Shown here: positions 1-6,635 of the stretch, piece after piece
Position numbering within the stretch: the stretch's first letter is position 1
Layout: each line of letters starts with the position of its first letter
Source: Lachnoclostridium sp. UBA739
Lineage (GTDB): Bacteria; Bacillota_A; Clostridia; Lachnospirales; Lachnospiraceae
Reading direction: 5' to 3'
Length of the DNA: 7,465 bases
NCBI GenBank assembly: GCA_002297865.1
Contig: DBKX01000207.1
Location: forward strand, 1-7,465
The notes under the pieces: generated by a model
Databases searched by the model: none
What the model was told of the DNA's origin: nothing
The model's input: only the letters and a program-made list of their open reading frames with translations
Translations under genes and position numbers: made by a program

Positions 1-324
1 ATATGCAAAAATCATAGGCAGAAAAAACCATAACATAACTGAAATATTCTTTGTTCCAAAATGAAAGTGTAAAAGTGCAACTAACAGCAAATACCAGAAT
101 ACCCCATTATGCCATATTAGCACCCTAAGCTTCTTTACTCCCTTTTTCTTTCGTACATTTGTATAAAAAAGCAGCGTAAATATACCACATATTAAAAAAA
201 GGAGCATTGATCGAAAATATGCATCATCCGTCTTATAAGATAGAATATTATCAATAAATCCACGTTCAATATAAGGAAGAAAAATAGCAAATGCCAATAT
301 ACTTTCTCTTTTAATCTTTATCAA
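1..324 (-). CDS. Multi-spanning membrane protein, probable O-antigen/capsule polymerase (Wzy-like), 5' part
   Basis: Reading the minus strand from a TTG at 324 gives 108 uninterrupted codons up to the window edge, so the 3' part is missing. The start is non-ATG: an AGGAG stands at 335-339, about 10 bases upstream, and the frame opens with a charged LIKIKRES stretch (first residue Met in vivo). Hydrophobic segments follow at about residues 9-20, 38-56, 75-90 and 94-108, with a basic loop (RKKKGVKK) at about 58-65. The early 'FLPYIERGF' motif and the helix spacing resemble Wzy-type O-antigen polymerase/ligase proteins of Firmicutes, which join repeat units at the outer face of the membrane. It lies 42 bases downstream of the glycosyltransferase in the same direction. 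A flippase or acyltransferase cannot be excluded from this fragment. The reading frame is solid; the polymerase call is moderate. Confidence 0.6.
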   Translation of the reverse strand, partial: MIKIKRESILAFAIFLPYIERGFIDNILSYKTDDAYFRSMLLFLICGIFTLLFYTNVRKKKGVKKLRVLIWHNGVFWYLLLVALLHFHFGTKNISVMLWFFLPMIFAY

Positions 325-366
325 AATACCTTCTCTCCTGTCATTCTCATTATGTCTTCATTATTA

Positions 367-1479
367 TTACGCTTCCAAAATTTCTTCATTTACTATCCTA
401 TTTAAATCAATTCCGTCGTAAAACTCTATAGAATGTTTCTTCATTTCCTCAAAATGCTCTGATACATAACATAACGCACTTCTCACTTCTGAAGCGGTTA
501 GTTTCTTACAGCAGATTCCCATACCATATTTGTTAAATGGCTCTGCTAATCCAGGCACATCGCTTCCTATCATAGGTAGTCCAAACGCTGCATATTCATA
601 TATCTTGTTTGGTGCACAGTACAATGCGTTTAACTCCGAATAGTGAAATGTCTTTGTTGGAATATATGGGAGTAATCCAACATCTGCCTGCCTAGTAATA
701 AGCAAATGGTTTGGTGCTTGTACAAAAGGAACATATTTTATATTAGAATATGTTTCACATAATTTTCTTCTTAGTTCATTATCTTTTCCCATAATATATA
801 AGCAGTACTCATCCTTTAAACTTTCTACAGCTTCTGCAAAGGCGTCTAGATTTCTATCTCCATAAAATACCCCTTGGTATAATACGATTTTTCGTTTTTC
901 CTGTTTCATTTCTTGAATTATGCTGGCTAACTCCGCAGGTTCTGTATCCGGTTCTGGTATAGAATATGGCTTATTTGGCAATATGATTGGAGTATTCCTA
1001 AGCTCCCACCACGTCTTTTGAATATGTGCTCTATTATACTCTGGAACCACCACTTTCCATGCCTTTTTTGCATACTTCTTAATATTTAATTTGAATAATG
1101 ACTGACCTGGAAATAACGGAATATCCTCAATCAGCTCCATAAGCTGCATGACATGCTTATAGTTTAATACTACATCTTTTAATGCACGTACTGTTGTATC
1201 AGTGGTTGTCCATAAAATATCATGATGTTCCATCTCTTTTATAACTAACTTTTGAAGATACTCTTGATTTTTAAAATATCGTAACATATTTGACACACCA
1301 CTTGCACTGTAAGACTCAAGCCGAATCACCTTTAGGTTCGGAATGTCCTCTTTTAATGAATGGGTATCATCTTTTGTAATAATCGTCACCTGATGCCCAT
1401 GTTTTAATAAATTTTCTAATAGATTTCGAACTGGTGGAAAATCTTTAATCTGCGGATTATGTACAATTAATATTCTCAT
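367..1479 (-). CDS. GT-B fold glycosyltransferase, GT4-like
   Basis: A 370-residue cytoplasmic or membrane-associated glycosyltransferase that probably adds one sugar of the polysaccharide repeat unit from a nucleotide-sugar donor. The N-terminal Rossmann domain begins MRILIVHNPQ, followed by a HGHQVTIIT strand at about 28-35. The second domain opens with KIVLYQGVFYGDRN at about 197-210, a typical GT4 linker and strand. The donor-binding region reads PNKIYEYAAFGLPMIGSD at about 290-307, with the Glu-x-x-Ala-x-Gly-x-Pro pattern of retaining GT-B enzymes. There is no signal peptide or clear transmembrane helix. The ATG lies one base after the stop of the upstream SDR gene, and its AGAGGAAG binding site sits inside that gene's Glu-rich tail, so translation is probably coupled. 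The gene ends in three consecutive in-frame TAA codons. Donor and acceptor sugars cannot be read from the sequence. Confidence 0.9.
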   Translation of the reverse strand: MRILIVHNPQIKDFPPVRNLLENLLKHGHQVTIITKDDTHSLKEDIPNLKVIRLESYSASGVSNMLRYFKNQEYLQKLVIKEMEHHDILWTTTDTTVRALKDVVLNYKHVMQLMELIEDIPLFPGQSLFKLNIKKYAKKAWKVVVPEYNRAHIQKTWWELRNTPIILPNKPYSIPEPDTEPAELASIIQEMKQEKRKIVLYQGVFYGDRNLDAFAEAVESLKDEYCLYIMGKDNELRRKLCETYSNIKYVPFVQAPNHLLITRQADVGLLPYIPTKTFHYSELNALYCAPNKIYEYAAFGLPMIGSDVPGLAEPFNKYGMGICCKKLTASEVRSALCYVSEHFEEMKKHSIEFYDGIDLNRIVNEEILEA

Positions 1480-1480
1480 A

Positions 1481-2542
1481 TTATTCTTCCTCTTCTAACC
1501 AGCTTTTTGTCATTCTCTCATACATCTTATCTAAGTTATACTGTGGTTCCCATCCAAGTGTTCTAGCCTTTTCTCCGGATAAATGCATGGTCACATCTGG
1601 CGCATATCCAAATTTAAGCGCATCTTCTGGAATATCAAAAACAACCTTCGTTTCTCCTTTTGATAACGTATCCGCTACCAGTTTCGCCATATCCTTAATC
1701 TGCATTGTTGTTTCTTCATTTACCAAAGTATAAGCTTCACTATTTTCTCCTTTGGTCAGAATACATAGCAAACCTCTCACAACATCTGCTGTATAGCAGT
1801 AATTTCCAAAGGATTCTCCTTTTGTGTGAAGGATAATATCTGTTCCATCCATTGCACTCTTAGCAAACTGAGCAAATACGCGGTTCTCTGTTCTAGGAAC
1901 CCCTGCACCAAATGTCTGTGCTAATCTGGCTATCTTCACTGGAACTCCATACTCACTTGCATAAGCGGCACAAGTAAGTTCACATACACGTTTTCCTTCT
2001 GGATAAGAACTTCTGACAGATAAATTATCAATATATCCCAAATCCTTTTCCGTAATCTTTTTCTTAGATGGGTCTGTGATTCCATACGCCTCCATAGAAG
2101 AAATGTACACCATGCTTTTAATTTCCTTTTTCCTTGCAAGCTCTAGCATGTTGCGTGTTCCATCCACAGAAGTAAAAAGAGTTTCCACTGGATATTGTAC
2201 CATAGTCTTTGATTGTGTAATACTTGCACCGTGAATGATATAATCTACTTCATGGGATACTTCTGTTTTATTTCTTATATCACCAGTAACAAACTGAACT
2301 CCCTCATTCACGACCTCATGTCCCAATACACGATTTGCTTTTTCCATGTCACGAACCATTGCTAATATCTTAATATTTCCACACTTTTCTTTATTGTAAT
2401 ATGCTAGTGCTTTCACTACTAAAGATCCTACCAGTCCAGTTGCACCAGTCACTAATACGCTGCTATCTTTTAGCTGTTCCCAGTCAATGCTCTGCTCATT
2501 GACAATTGCATCTAAGTCTTCCTTGATTACTGTGTTCATCAT
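1481..2542 (-). CDS. Extended short-chain dehydrogenase/reductase (NAD-dependent epimerase/dehydratase family), candidate CDP-ketose reductase
   Basis: I place the start at the ATG at 2542, giving 353 residues. This overlaps the upstream cytidylyltransferase stop as ATGA. A TTG at 2551 in the same frame would add only three residues and has no better binding site. The Rossmann motif GATGLVGS is at about 33-40, the acidic-turn GDIR at 87-90, HGAS at 104-107, the active-site serines in YISS at 146-149, and the catalytic pair in YPEGK at 180-184 (YxxxK). All features of a working extended SDR acting on nucleotide sugars are present. The tight link to an IspD-like cytidylyltransferase suggests a CDP-linked substrate. 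As I recall, the pneumococcal 17F Abp1/Abp2 pair has this architecture and makes CDP-D-arabinitol by reducing CDP-D-xylulose. Family is certain; this substrate is inference. A 4-epimerase, 4,6-dehydratase or decarboxylase is the alternative. Confidence 0.9.
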   Translation of the reverse strand: MMNTVIKEDLDAIVNEQSIDWEQLKDSSVLVTGATGLVGSLVVKALAYYNKEKCGNIKILAMVRDMEKANRVLGHEVVNEGVQFVTGDIRNKTEVSHEVDYIIHGASITQSKTMVQYPVETLFTSVDGTRNMLELARKKEIKSMVYISSMEAYGITDPSKKKITEKDLGYIDNLSVRSSYPEGKRVCELTCAAYASEYGVPVKIARLAQTFGAGVPRTENRVFAQFAKSAMDGTDIILHTKGESFGNYCYTADVVRGLLCILTKGENSEAYTLVNEETTMQIKDMAKLVADTLSKGETKVVFDIPEDALKFGYAPDVTMHLSGEKARTLGWEPQYNLDKMYERMTKSWLEEEE

Positions 2543-3267
2543 AACCCCCAAATCTGCGAATTTTCTTTTGCCTCAACAATCGCTCTAAAAATGTAAAAAT
2601 CAGATGGATTTGTGATTTTTATATTTTCGACAGGTCCATCTACTGTATGCAAAACCGTTCCATAATGTCTCATCAACGTTGCGGAATCAATTACTTCGGT
2701 AAGTCCATCCTTGATTGATTTCTTATGTGCTTCTAGAATATCACTTAATACAAAACTCTGTGGTGCCCTTGCCAATCGACATACACTACGATCCAATACG
2801 TCTTGTATTTCCTCGTTTGAATTTACTTCTATAATGGTTTCAATTGCAGGAACAACAGTAATCGCATTGCCGCAGGTTTTAACTGTCTTGATATTTTCAG
2901 TAATGACTTGCTCATTTATGAGTGGTCTTACTCCATCATGAATCAAAACAACTACATTACCAGGATCGCATCCACAGCCATCTCTAATGGCATACAAACC
3001 ATTTCTCGTTGATTCTTGTGCTGTAGCCCCGCCTGGAACAATCCACTTTACTTTTTTAATATAAAATCTTTCTAGCTGTGCTTTTAAATAATCAATCCAT
3101 TCTGATACACAGACTACTGCAATTGCATCAATTTCAGAATGATGTTCAAAATGCTCTAAGGTATGTATAATAATTGGTTTCCCATTTAACTCAAGAAACT
3201 GTTTTGGTTTACTCTTACTGTTCATCCTAGAGCCAACACCACCTGCAAATATTAATCCAACATTCAC
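2539..3267 (-). CDS. IspD/TarI-family cytidylyltransferase, probable pentulose- or alditol-phosphate activating enzyme
   Basis: This 242-residue enzyme transfers CMP from CTP onto a sugar or polyol phosphate. The CTP-binding loop FAGGVGSRM at about 7-15 is followed by KPKQF at 20-24. GGATAQESTRNG at 79-90, HDGVRPL at 110-116, RAPQSF at 167-172, VIDSATL at 192-198 and ENIKITNPSDF at 214-224 complete the family signature. Length is typical. The start is a GTG: an in-frame TAA two codons upstream rules out anything earlier, and AGGAG at 3278-3282 supports it. Methylerythritol phosphate synthesis (true IspD) is possible but unlikely. The gene sits between LicD and an SDR in a polysaccharide cluster, no other isoprenoid gene is visible, and HDGVRP resembles TarI (HDSVRP) more than IspD (HDAARP). 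A D-xylulose 5-phosphate, ribulose or ribitol 5-phosphate substrate is more plausible. No ispD or tarI symbol is given because the substrate is unresolved. Confidence 0.9.
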   Translation of the reverse strand: MNVGLIFAGGVGSRMNSKSKPKQFLELNGKPIIIHTLEHFEHHSEIDAIAVVCVSEWIDYLKAQLERFYIKKVKWIVPGGATAQESTRNGLYAIRDGCGCDPGNVVVLIHDGVRPLINEQVITENIKTVKTCGNAITVVPAIETIIEVNSNEEIQDVLDRSVCRLARAPQSFVLSDILEAHKKSIKDGLTEVIDSATLMRHYGTVLHTVDGPVENIKITNPSDFYIFRAIVEAKENSQIWGL

Positions 3268-3273
3268 GATTTA

Positions 3274-4047
3274 TCAACTCCTGTCTTCCGTTAAGAAATT
3301 TTTTCTTTGTATTTCATGTTTTGCTACTCGTTCCTGTTTTGGTGGAGGTGTCATATAATTCTTACCGAAACTAGTAATTAACAGCTTTTCATAATTTTTC
3401 ATTACCATGAAACTTTTGTTTTCCAAAGTCAGTCTTGAGTACGAATCCATAAATGACTTTTTATATATTTCTCCTACTCCTTTAAAAGAATCATTTGATT
3501 TATGAATATAATGACGATTTCCTACAAACCATTTCTTCTGTACTGTATTAAAAAGTTTCAGCTTTGACTTTCTACTAAAAGGACGACCAACAAGATTACT
3601 GGCTTTTAACAAAATTCGATTTTTCCTACTGTAGTCCTTGTATACAATATTACGTTTTAGTGTTCCCTGCAAAGCTCTCAGAAGATTTATCTTAATTGCC
3701 TGCAATAGTTTATTCTGAGAGATAGCATCCCAGATGAAAATATCAATGAACACAACTTCCTTTTTATCTCTTGTAGCAAATCTTGGAACCCACGTATCAA
3801 TTTCATTTAAGTAATATTTTCCCTTTAATCCACGACAGGCTCTCTTGAATTTTTCATAATTTTTTCTGGTCATGGAAATATCCAAGTCATCATCCCATGG
3901 AATTAATTTTTGATTTCGAACGGCTCCAAGCAAGGTTCCACCGTGCAACGAATAACAGATTCCGTTTTCCTGACAAATACGGTCTAATTCACTTAATGCC
4001 TCTAAAAGCTTTTTATGTATTTCCTGCAATCCATAATCTTCTTCCAT
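3274..4047 (-). CDS. LicD-family phosphotransferase
   Basis: A 257-residue nucleotidyltransferase-fold enzyme of the LicD/Fukutin family, which moves a phospho-alcohol (phosphocholine, ribitol phosphate and similar) from a CDP carrier onto a glycan. The signature is complete: GGTLLGAVRNQKLIPWDDDLDISM at about 36-59 holds the GG/LLG core and metal-binding aspartates, FIDIFIWD at 100-107 supplies the third acidic strand, and FGKNYMTPPPKQERVAKH at 227-244 is the usual C-terminal motif. The basic middle region is common in the family; there is no signal peptide. The ATG has AGAGG five bases upstream and lies 26 bases after the acetyltransferase. The next gene, 6 bases downstream, is a cytidylyltransferase of polyol-phosphate type, and no choline kinase or LicC-like gene is visible, so a CDP-alditol donor is more likely than CDP-choline. 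Family confidence is high; donor is inferred. Confidence 0.92.
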   Translation of the reverse strand: MEEDYGLQEIHKKLLEALSELDRICQENGICYSLHGGTLLGAVRNQKLIPWDDDLDISMTRKNYEKFKRACRGLKGKYYLNEIDTWVPRFATRDKKEVVFIDIFIWDAISQNKLLQAIKINLLRALQGTLKRNIVYKDYSRKNRILLKASNLVGRPFSRKSKLKLFNTVQKKWFVGNRHYIHKSNDSFKGVGEIYKKSFMDSYSRLTLENKSFMVMKNYEKLLITSFGKNYMTPPPKQERVAKHEIQRKNFLTEDRS

Positions 4048-4073
4048 AACAACCTCTTTTCTTTCACGTATTT

Positions 4074-4634
4074 CTATCTTTGACGTCTAAAATAATTCCA
4101 TTCAGCTTCGACTCTATCTTCGCTCAAGGATTCCACCCCTGAAGCTTTTAATGCTCGTTTTTCTTCACAAACGGTAAAATACCGATCCATATAGTCATTA
4201 AAGCTGCCTATGCGACGAGCCGGTACTCCACCCCAGATTTCTCCTTCTGGAACATCTTTCGTTACCACGGCTCCTGCTCCAACAATGGCGTTTGGACCAA
4301 TTTTTACATTTGGCATAATAACTGATTTAGCTCCAATGAAGCAGTTATCCATAATCTGAATACACCCTAGGTTTTCCAAAAATTTTCGTTCATCCTGGCA
4401 ACGGTTAAGTACCATATCAATTACATCATGGGTTACAAATGTAACACCTGTTGCAACCTTAATGTTATTTCCAAACGAAATCAGTTTTGGATATAATGGC
4501 AAAATCTTCATATTCATTGATACGTTTTCACCCATTTCATAGAATACGTTTTTTTTCTTCAGATACGCACTTCTCTTGGTATCGTTTTTACACAGCATTA
4601 ATCGTAATGTATGATATAATCTTTCTCCTCGCAT
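4074..4634 (-). CDS. Left-handed beta-helix acetyltransferase (hexapeptide family)
   Basis: A 186-residue CatB/maltose-acetyltransferase-like enzyme, probably O- or N-acetylating a sugar of the repeat unit with acetyl-CoA. Hexapeptide coils run from about 34 to 128 (for example CFIGAKSVIMPNVKIGPNAIVGAGAVVTKDV at about 98-128). The likely catalytic histidine is H69 in FVTHD. The coil series closes with the typical acetyl-CoA motif GGVPARRIG at 135-143, followed by a charged helical tail. It is soluble and expected to act as a trimer. The start ATG has GGG five bases upstream and lies 11 bases after the transketolase C-terminal subunit. Near the start, codons 26-29 contain a run of eight A (see separate entry), a possible slippage point. 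The acceptor cannot be read from sequence; O-acetylation of the glycan is the default inference. A serine acetyltransferase is less likely because the long N-terminal helical domain is absent. Confidence 0.88.
   Translation of the reverse strand: MRGERLYHTLRLMLCKNDTKRSAYLKKKNVFYEMGENVSMNMKILPLYPKLISFGNNIKVATGVTFVTHDVIDMVLNRCQDERKFLENLGCIQIMDNCFIGAKSVIMPNVKIGPNAIVGAGAVVTKDVPEGEIWGGVPARRIGSFNDYMDRYFTVCEEKRALKASGVESLSEDRVEAEWNYFRRQR
4549..4556 (-). repeat. Eight-A homopolymer inside the acetyltransferase start region
   Basis: The coding strand reads AAG AAA AAA AAC at codons 26-29 (Lys-Lys-Lys-Asn), giving eight consecutive A. The final seven bases fit the A_AAA_AAC slippery arrangement in the correct phase. 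Length changes here would truncate the enzyme. Eight bases is modest in an AT-rich genome and may be chance. Confidence 0.5.
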
Positions 4635-4645
4635 GATTACCCTTT

Positions 4646-5569
4646 CTAAAACAGTTCTCTTACTTTTTTCACAATTGCATCCGCATTCATTCCATACTGT
4701 TCTCGCAGATAACGCTGATTTCCAACTCTTGTACAGTAAGTGTCATTGAGACCGATTCTCTTAAGTTTTGCCTTTCCTTCACATTCCGCCATTACTTCAG
4801 CAACAGCTCCACCAAAACCACCTGCAATATTATGCTCTTCCACTGTCACAATGATATCACAATTCTTTTTACACGCTTCGATGACTTCTCTGTCTATGGG
4901 TTTTACTGTATGGAAGCTATACTGCTCAATGCCAAAACCATCCTTTTCCAGTACATCACAAGCATCCGTAACATCATCTAATATGGCACCTGTTGAGAAT
5001 ACAGCTACTCTATGTTTCCCTTCAACATTTCTAATCTCAATTGCCTTACCAACTACAAAGTTCTCAATACTTTTATGAACTTGCTTTTCTCCTCCACGTC
5101 CAAGACGTAAATAACAAGTACCAGGCATATTGGCAATGGCTTTGGTTGCTTCTCTTGCTTCTATCAAATCCCCTGGACAGATTACTGTTACATCTGGCAG
5201 TGCTCTAAGAATGGCAATATCCTCTGTTGCCTGATGACTCATTCCCAAGGAACCATATACAAATCCTCCGCCAACGCAAACGATTTTTACAGATGCATTG
5301 TGGTACGCACAATCATTACGAATCTGCTCTAAACATCTAAGTGTTGGAAAATTTCCAATAGAATATGTAAATACTGTTTTTCCTTCCAATGCCATACCTG
5401 CTGCAACTGTAGTCATATTCTGCTCTGCAATTCCAGCATTGGTAAACTGGTCTGGAAGTGCCTCCCAATATGGTTTTAGCACCCCGAATCCCAAATCGCC
5501 TGTAACAAGCTCAATGCTTTTATTTTTCTTGGCTTCTTCAATCAGTGTTTTTACAAATGTGTCTCTCAT
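4646..5569 (-). CDS. Transketolase, C-terminal (pyrimidine-binding) subunit
   Basis: 307 residues, the normal size for the separate C-terminal half of transketolase. It carries the Pyr and transketolase C-terminal domains that bind the aminopyrimidine of thiamine diphosphate (TPP). GDLGFG is at about 24-29. The catalytic glutamate is in NAGIAEQNM at 44-52 (E49), GMSHQATEDIAILRALP at 109-125 is the usual substrate and cofactor loop, and VEEHNIAGGFGGAVAEV opens the C-terminal domain. It should form a heterotetramer with the product of the gene just upstream; the two overlap as ATGA. Its GGAGG site at 5579-5583 is coded within the Gly-Gly-Lys-Lys tail of that gene, so the subunits are likely made in equal amounts. 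Placement in a glycan locus rather than near pentose-phosphate genes suggests a dedicated supply role, for instance xylulose 5-phosphate. A DXP synthase is excluded by the split architecture and motifs. Confidence 0.93.
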   Translation of the reverse strand: MRDTFVKTLIEEAKKNKSIELVTGDLGFGVLKPYWEALPDQFTNAGIAEQNMTTVAAGMALEGKTVFTYSIGNFPTLRCLEQIRNDCAYHNASVKIVCVGGGFVYGSLGMSHQATEDIAILRALPDVTVICPGDLIEAREATKAIANMPGTCYLRLGRGGEKQVHKSIENFVVGKAIEIRNVEGKHRVAVFSTGAILDDVTDACDVLEKDGFGIEQYSFHTVKPIDREVIEACKKNCDIIVTVEEHNIAGGFGGAVAEVMAECEGKAKLKRIGLNDTYCTRVGNQRYLREQYGMNADAIVKKVRELF

Positions 5570-6555
5570 GACTTCTTACCTCCAAGCTCTACGGAAACTC
5601 TTTCCCTTACAGGATAGCTTGGCTTCCATGTATAAGATGTTGTATGATCATTAAAAATATCTGCACCCTTTTCAGGTTTTACAGGATTTTCTATTCCATT
5701 CGGTGTATATACATCTTCCACACCTTCTGGCTTGACTGCATGTAATTCATTTACTGCTCCATCATATTCCCAACCATCATGAGGGAATCTGTAATGCCAA
5801 AGAATATCATTTTCCATAAAACTAACTCCATAGCCCTTTGTTGTATTGGCTATAATAACAGTAGGTTTTCCTGTTTTGCCATCTGACTTATTGGTGGCAG
5901 TAGAAAATGCTTGTTTCAATTCTTCATGATTGTTTCCATTGATCTCAATCACATTCCAGCCAAATGCCTTCCACTTACTTCCAAAGTCCTCAATTTCTAA
6001 TGTGTTTTCACAAAAATCAAGGGATTGCATATGATTATGATCTACGATAGCAACAAGGTTATCTAGTCGATAGTGATTGGCAAAAAGAGCGGCTTCCCAT
6101 ACAGAACCTTCATCACACTCACCATCGCCCATTACAACAAAGACATGATTCTCTTTCTTATCCTTTTTGGCAGCATACGCCATACCAGCACCTGCAGATA
6201 ATCCATGTCCCAGCGATCCTGTTGAAAAATCAACTCCTGGTACATGATGTGATACATGTCCAGAAAGCCTGCTTCCATTGGCATAATGTGTTTTCAATTC
6301 TTCTACAGGGAAAAAACCAACTTCTGCTAATGCTGCATAAATAGATGCTCCCGCATGACCTTTACTCAAAATTATTCTATCCCTGCCGTCCCATTTTGGG
6401 TTCTTTGTATCGTACTTCATCACATCTGTATATAAAACTGCAATGATATCTGCGACCGACATAATTGCTCCAATATGGCTTCCTCCTGATAAATGTGTCA
6501 TTTCTATTCCATGACGTCTTATTTTCCATGCTAACTGCTCACTTTTCATTTTCAT
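5566..6555 (-). CDS. Transketolase, N-terminal (TPP/pyrophosphate-binding) subunit
   Basis: 329 residues forming the PP-binding half of a split transketolase. Conserved points: GGSHIGAIMS at about 24-33, SKGHAGAS at 65-71 (active-site histidine), STGSLGHGLS at 111-120, and the TPP/metal motif from GDGECDEGSVWEA at 143-155 to VDHNHMQ at 171-177. FMENDILWHYRFP at 247-258 is the usual C-terminal motif. Family members normally end soon after it, near 275, but this protein runs about 55 residues further with a Pro/Glu-rich tail. Two starts are possible: ATG at 6555 lies only two bases after GAGG (6558-6561), while the ATG at 6549 has the better eight-base spacing and loses only Met-Lys. It is the first gene after the 83-base gap with a candidate promoter and palindrome, so it may head the transcription unit. 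Function with its partner: transfer of two-carbon ketol units between sugar phosphates. Confidence 0.93.
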   Translation of the reverse strand: MKMKSEQLAWKIRRHGIEMTHLSGGSHIGAIMSVADIIAVLYTDVMKYDTKNPKWDGRDRIILSKGHAGASIYAALAEVGFFPVEELKTHYANGSRLSGHVSHHVPGVDFSTGSLGHGLSAGAGMAYAAKKDKKENHVFVVMGDGECDEGSVWEAALFANHYRLDNLVAIVDHNHMQSLDFCENTLEIEDFGSKWKAFGWNVIEINGNNHEELKQAFSTATNKSDGKTGKPTVIIANTTKGYGVSFMENDILWHYRFPHDGWEYDGAVNELHAVKPEGVEDVYTPNGIENPVKPEKGADIFNDHTTSYTWKPSYPVRERVSVELGGKKS

Positions 6556-6599
6556 TTCCTCTTTTACACTTACTTTCTACTTTGCTTCTCGTCTACAAT

Positions 6600-6605
6600 C
6601 CTCCT
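6600..6605 (-). promoter_or_regulatory. Orphan AGGAGG Shine-Dalgarno-like site
   Basis: A perfect AGGAGG immediately abuts the end of the 30-bp palindrome. The next start-like codon (TTG at 6598) is followed at once by TAG, and the real transketolase start is about 44 bases further on with its own site. It could be a relic of a lost gene, a ribosome standby site or chance. Confidence 0.4.
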
Positions 6606-6635
6606 GATAATAAGATATCTAGATATCTTATTATC
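6606..6635. repeat. 30-bp perfect palindrome (15-bp arms, no spacer)
   Basis: The left arm GATAATAAGATATCT is exactly complementary to the right arm AGATATCTTATTATC. It fills the start of the only sizeable intergenic gap. There is no GC-rich stem and no following T tract, so it is a poor intrinsic terminator. As DNA it looks like a dimeric regulator's operator or a cruciform; as RNA it would form an AU-rich hairpin just before AGGAGG. Confidence 0.85.

Noticed and set aside
1936..2139. Minus-strand frame of 67 residues inside the SDR gene
   Set aside because: It is a shifted frame wholly inside a well-supported gene and shows no domain or binding site of its own.
2711..2941. Plus-strand open frame of 76 residues opposite the cytidylyltransferase
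   Set aside because: It is antisense to conserved family motifs and has no independent support.
2539..3267. Housekeeping IspD of the methylerythritol phosphate pathway
   Set aside because: The family matches, but LicD and SDR neighbours, the polysaccharide context and the TarI-like HDGVRP motif favour a glycan precursor substrate. It is not fully excluded.
4740..5078. Plus-strand open frame of 112 residues opposite the transketolase C-terminal subunit
   Set aside because: It is antisense to conserved transketolase codons and its Ser/Pro-rich composition is typical of a shadow frame.
5298..5654. Plus-strand open frame of 118 residues spanning the junction of the two transketolase genes
   Set aside because: It is antisense to both conserved subunits, with no recognisable motif or ribosome site.
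6606..6635. Intrinsic terminator after the aldo/keto reductase
   Set aside because: The inverted repeat is perfect but AT-rich, has no spacer loop and no following T run on the coding strand.
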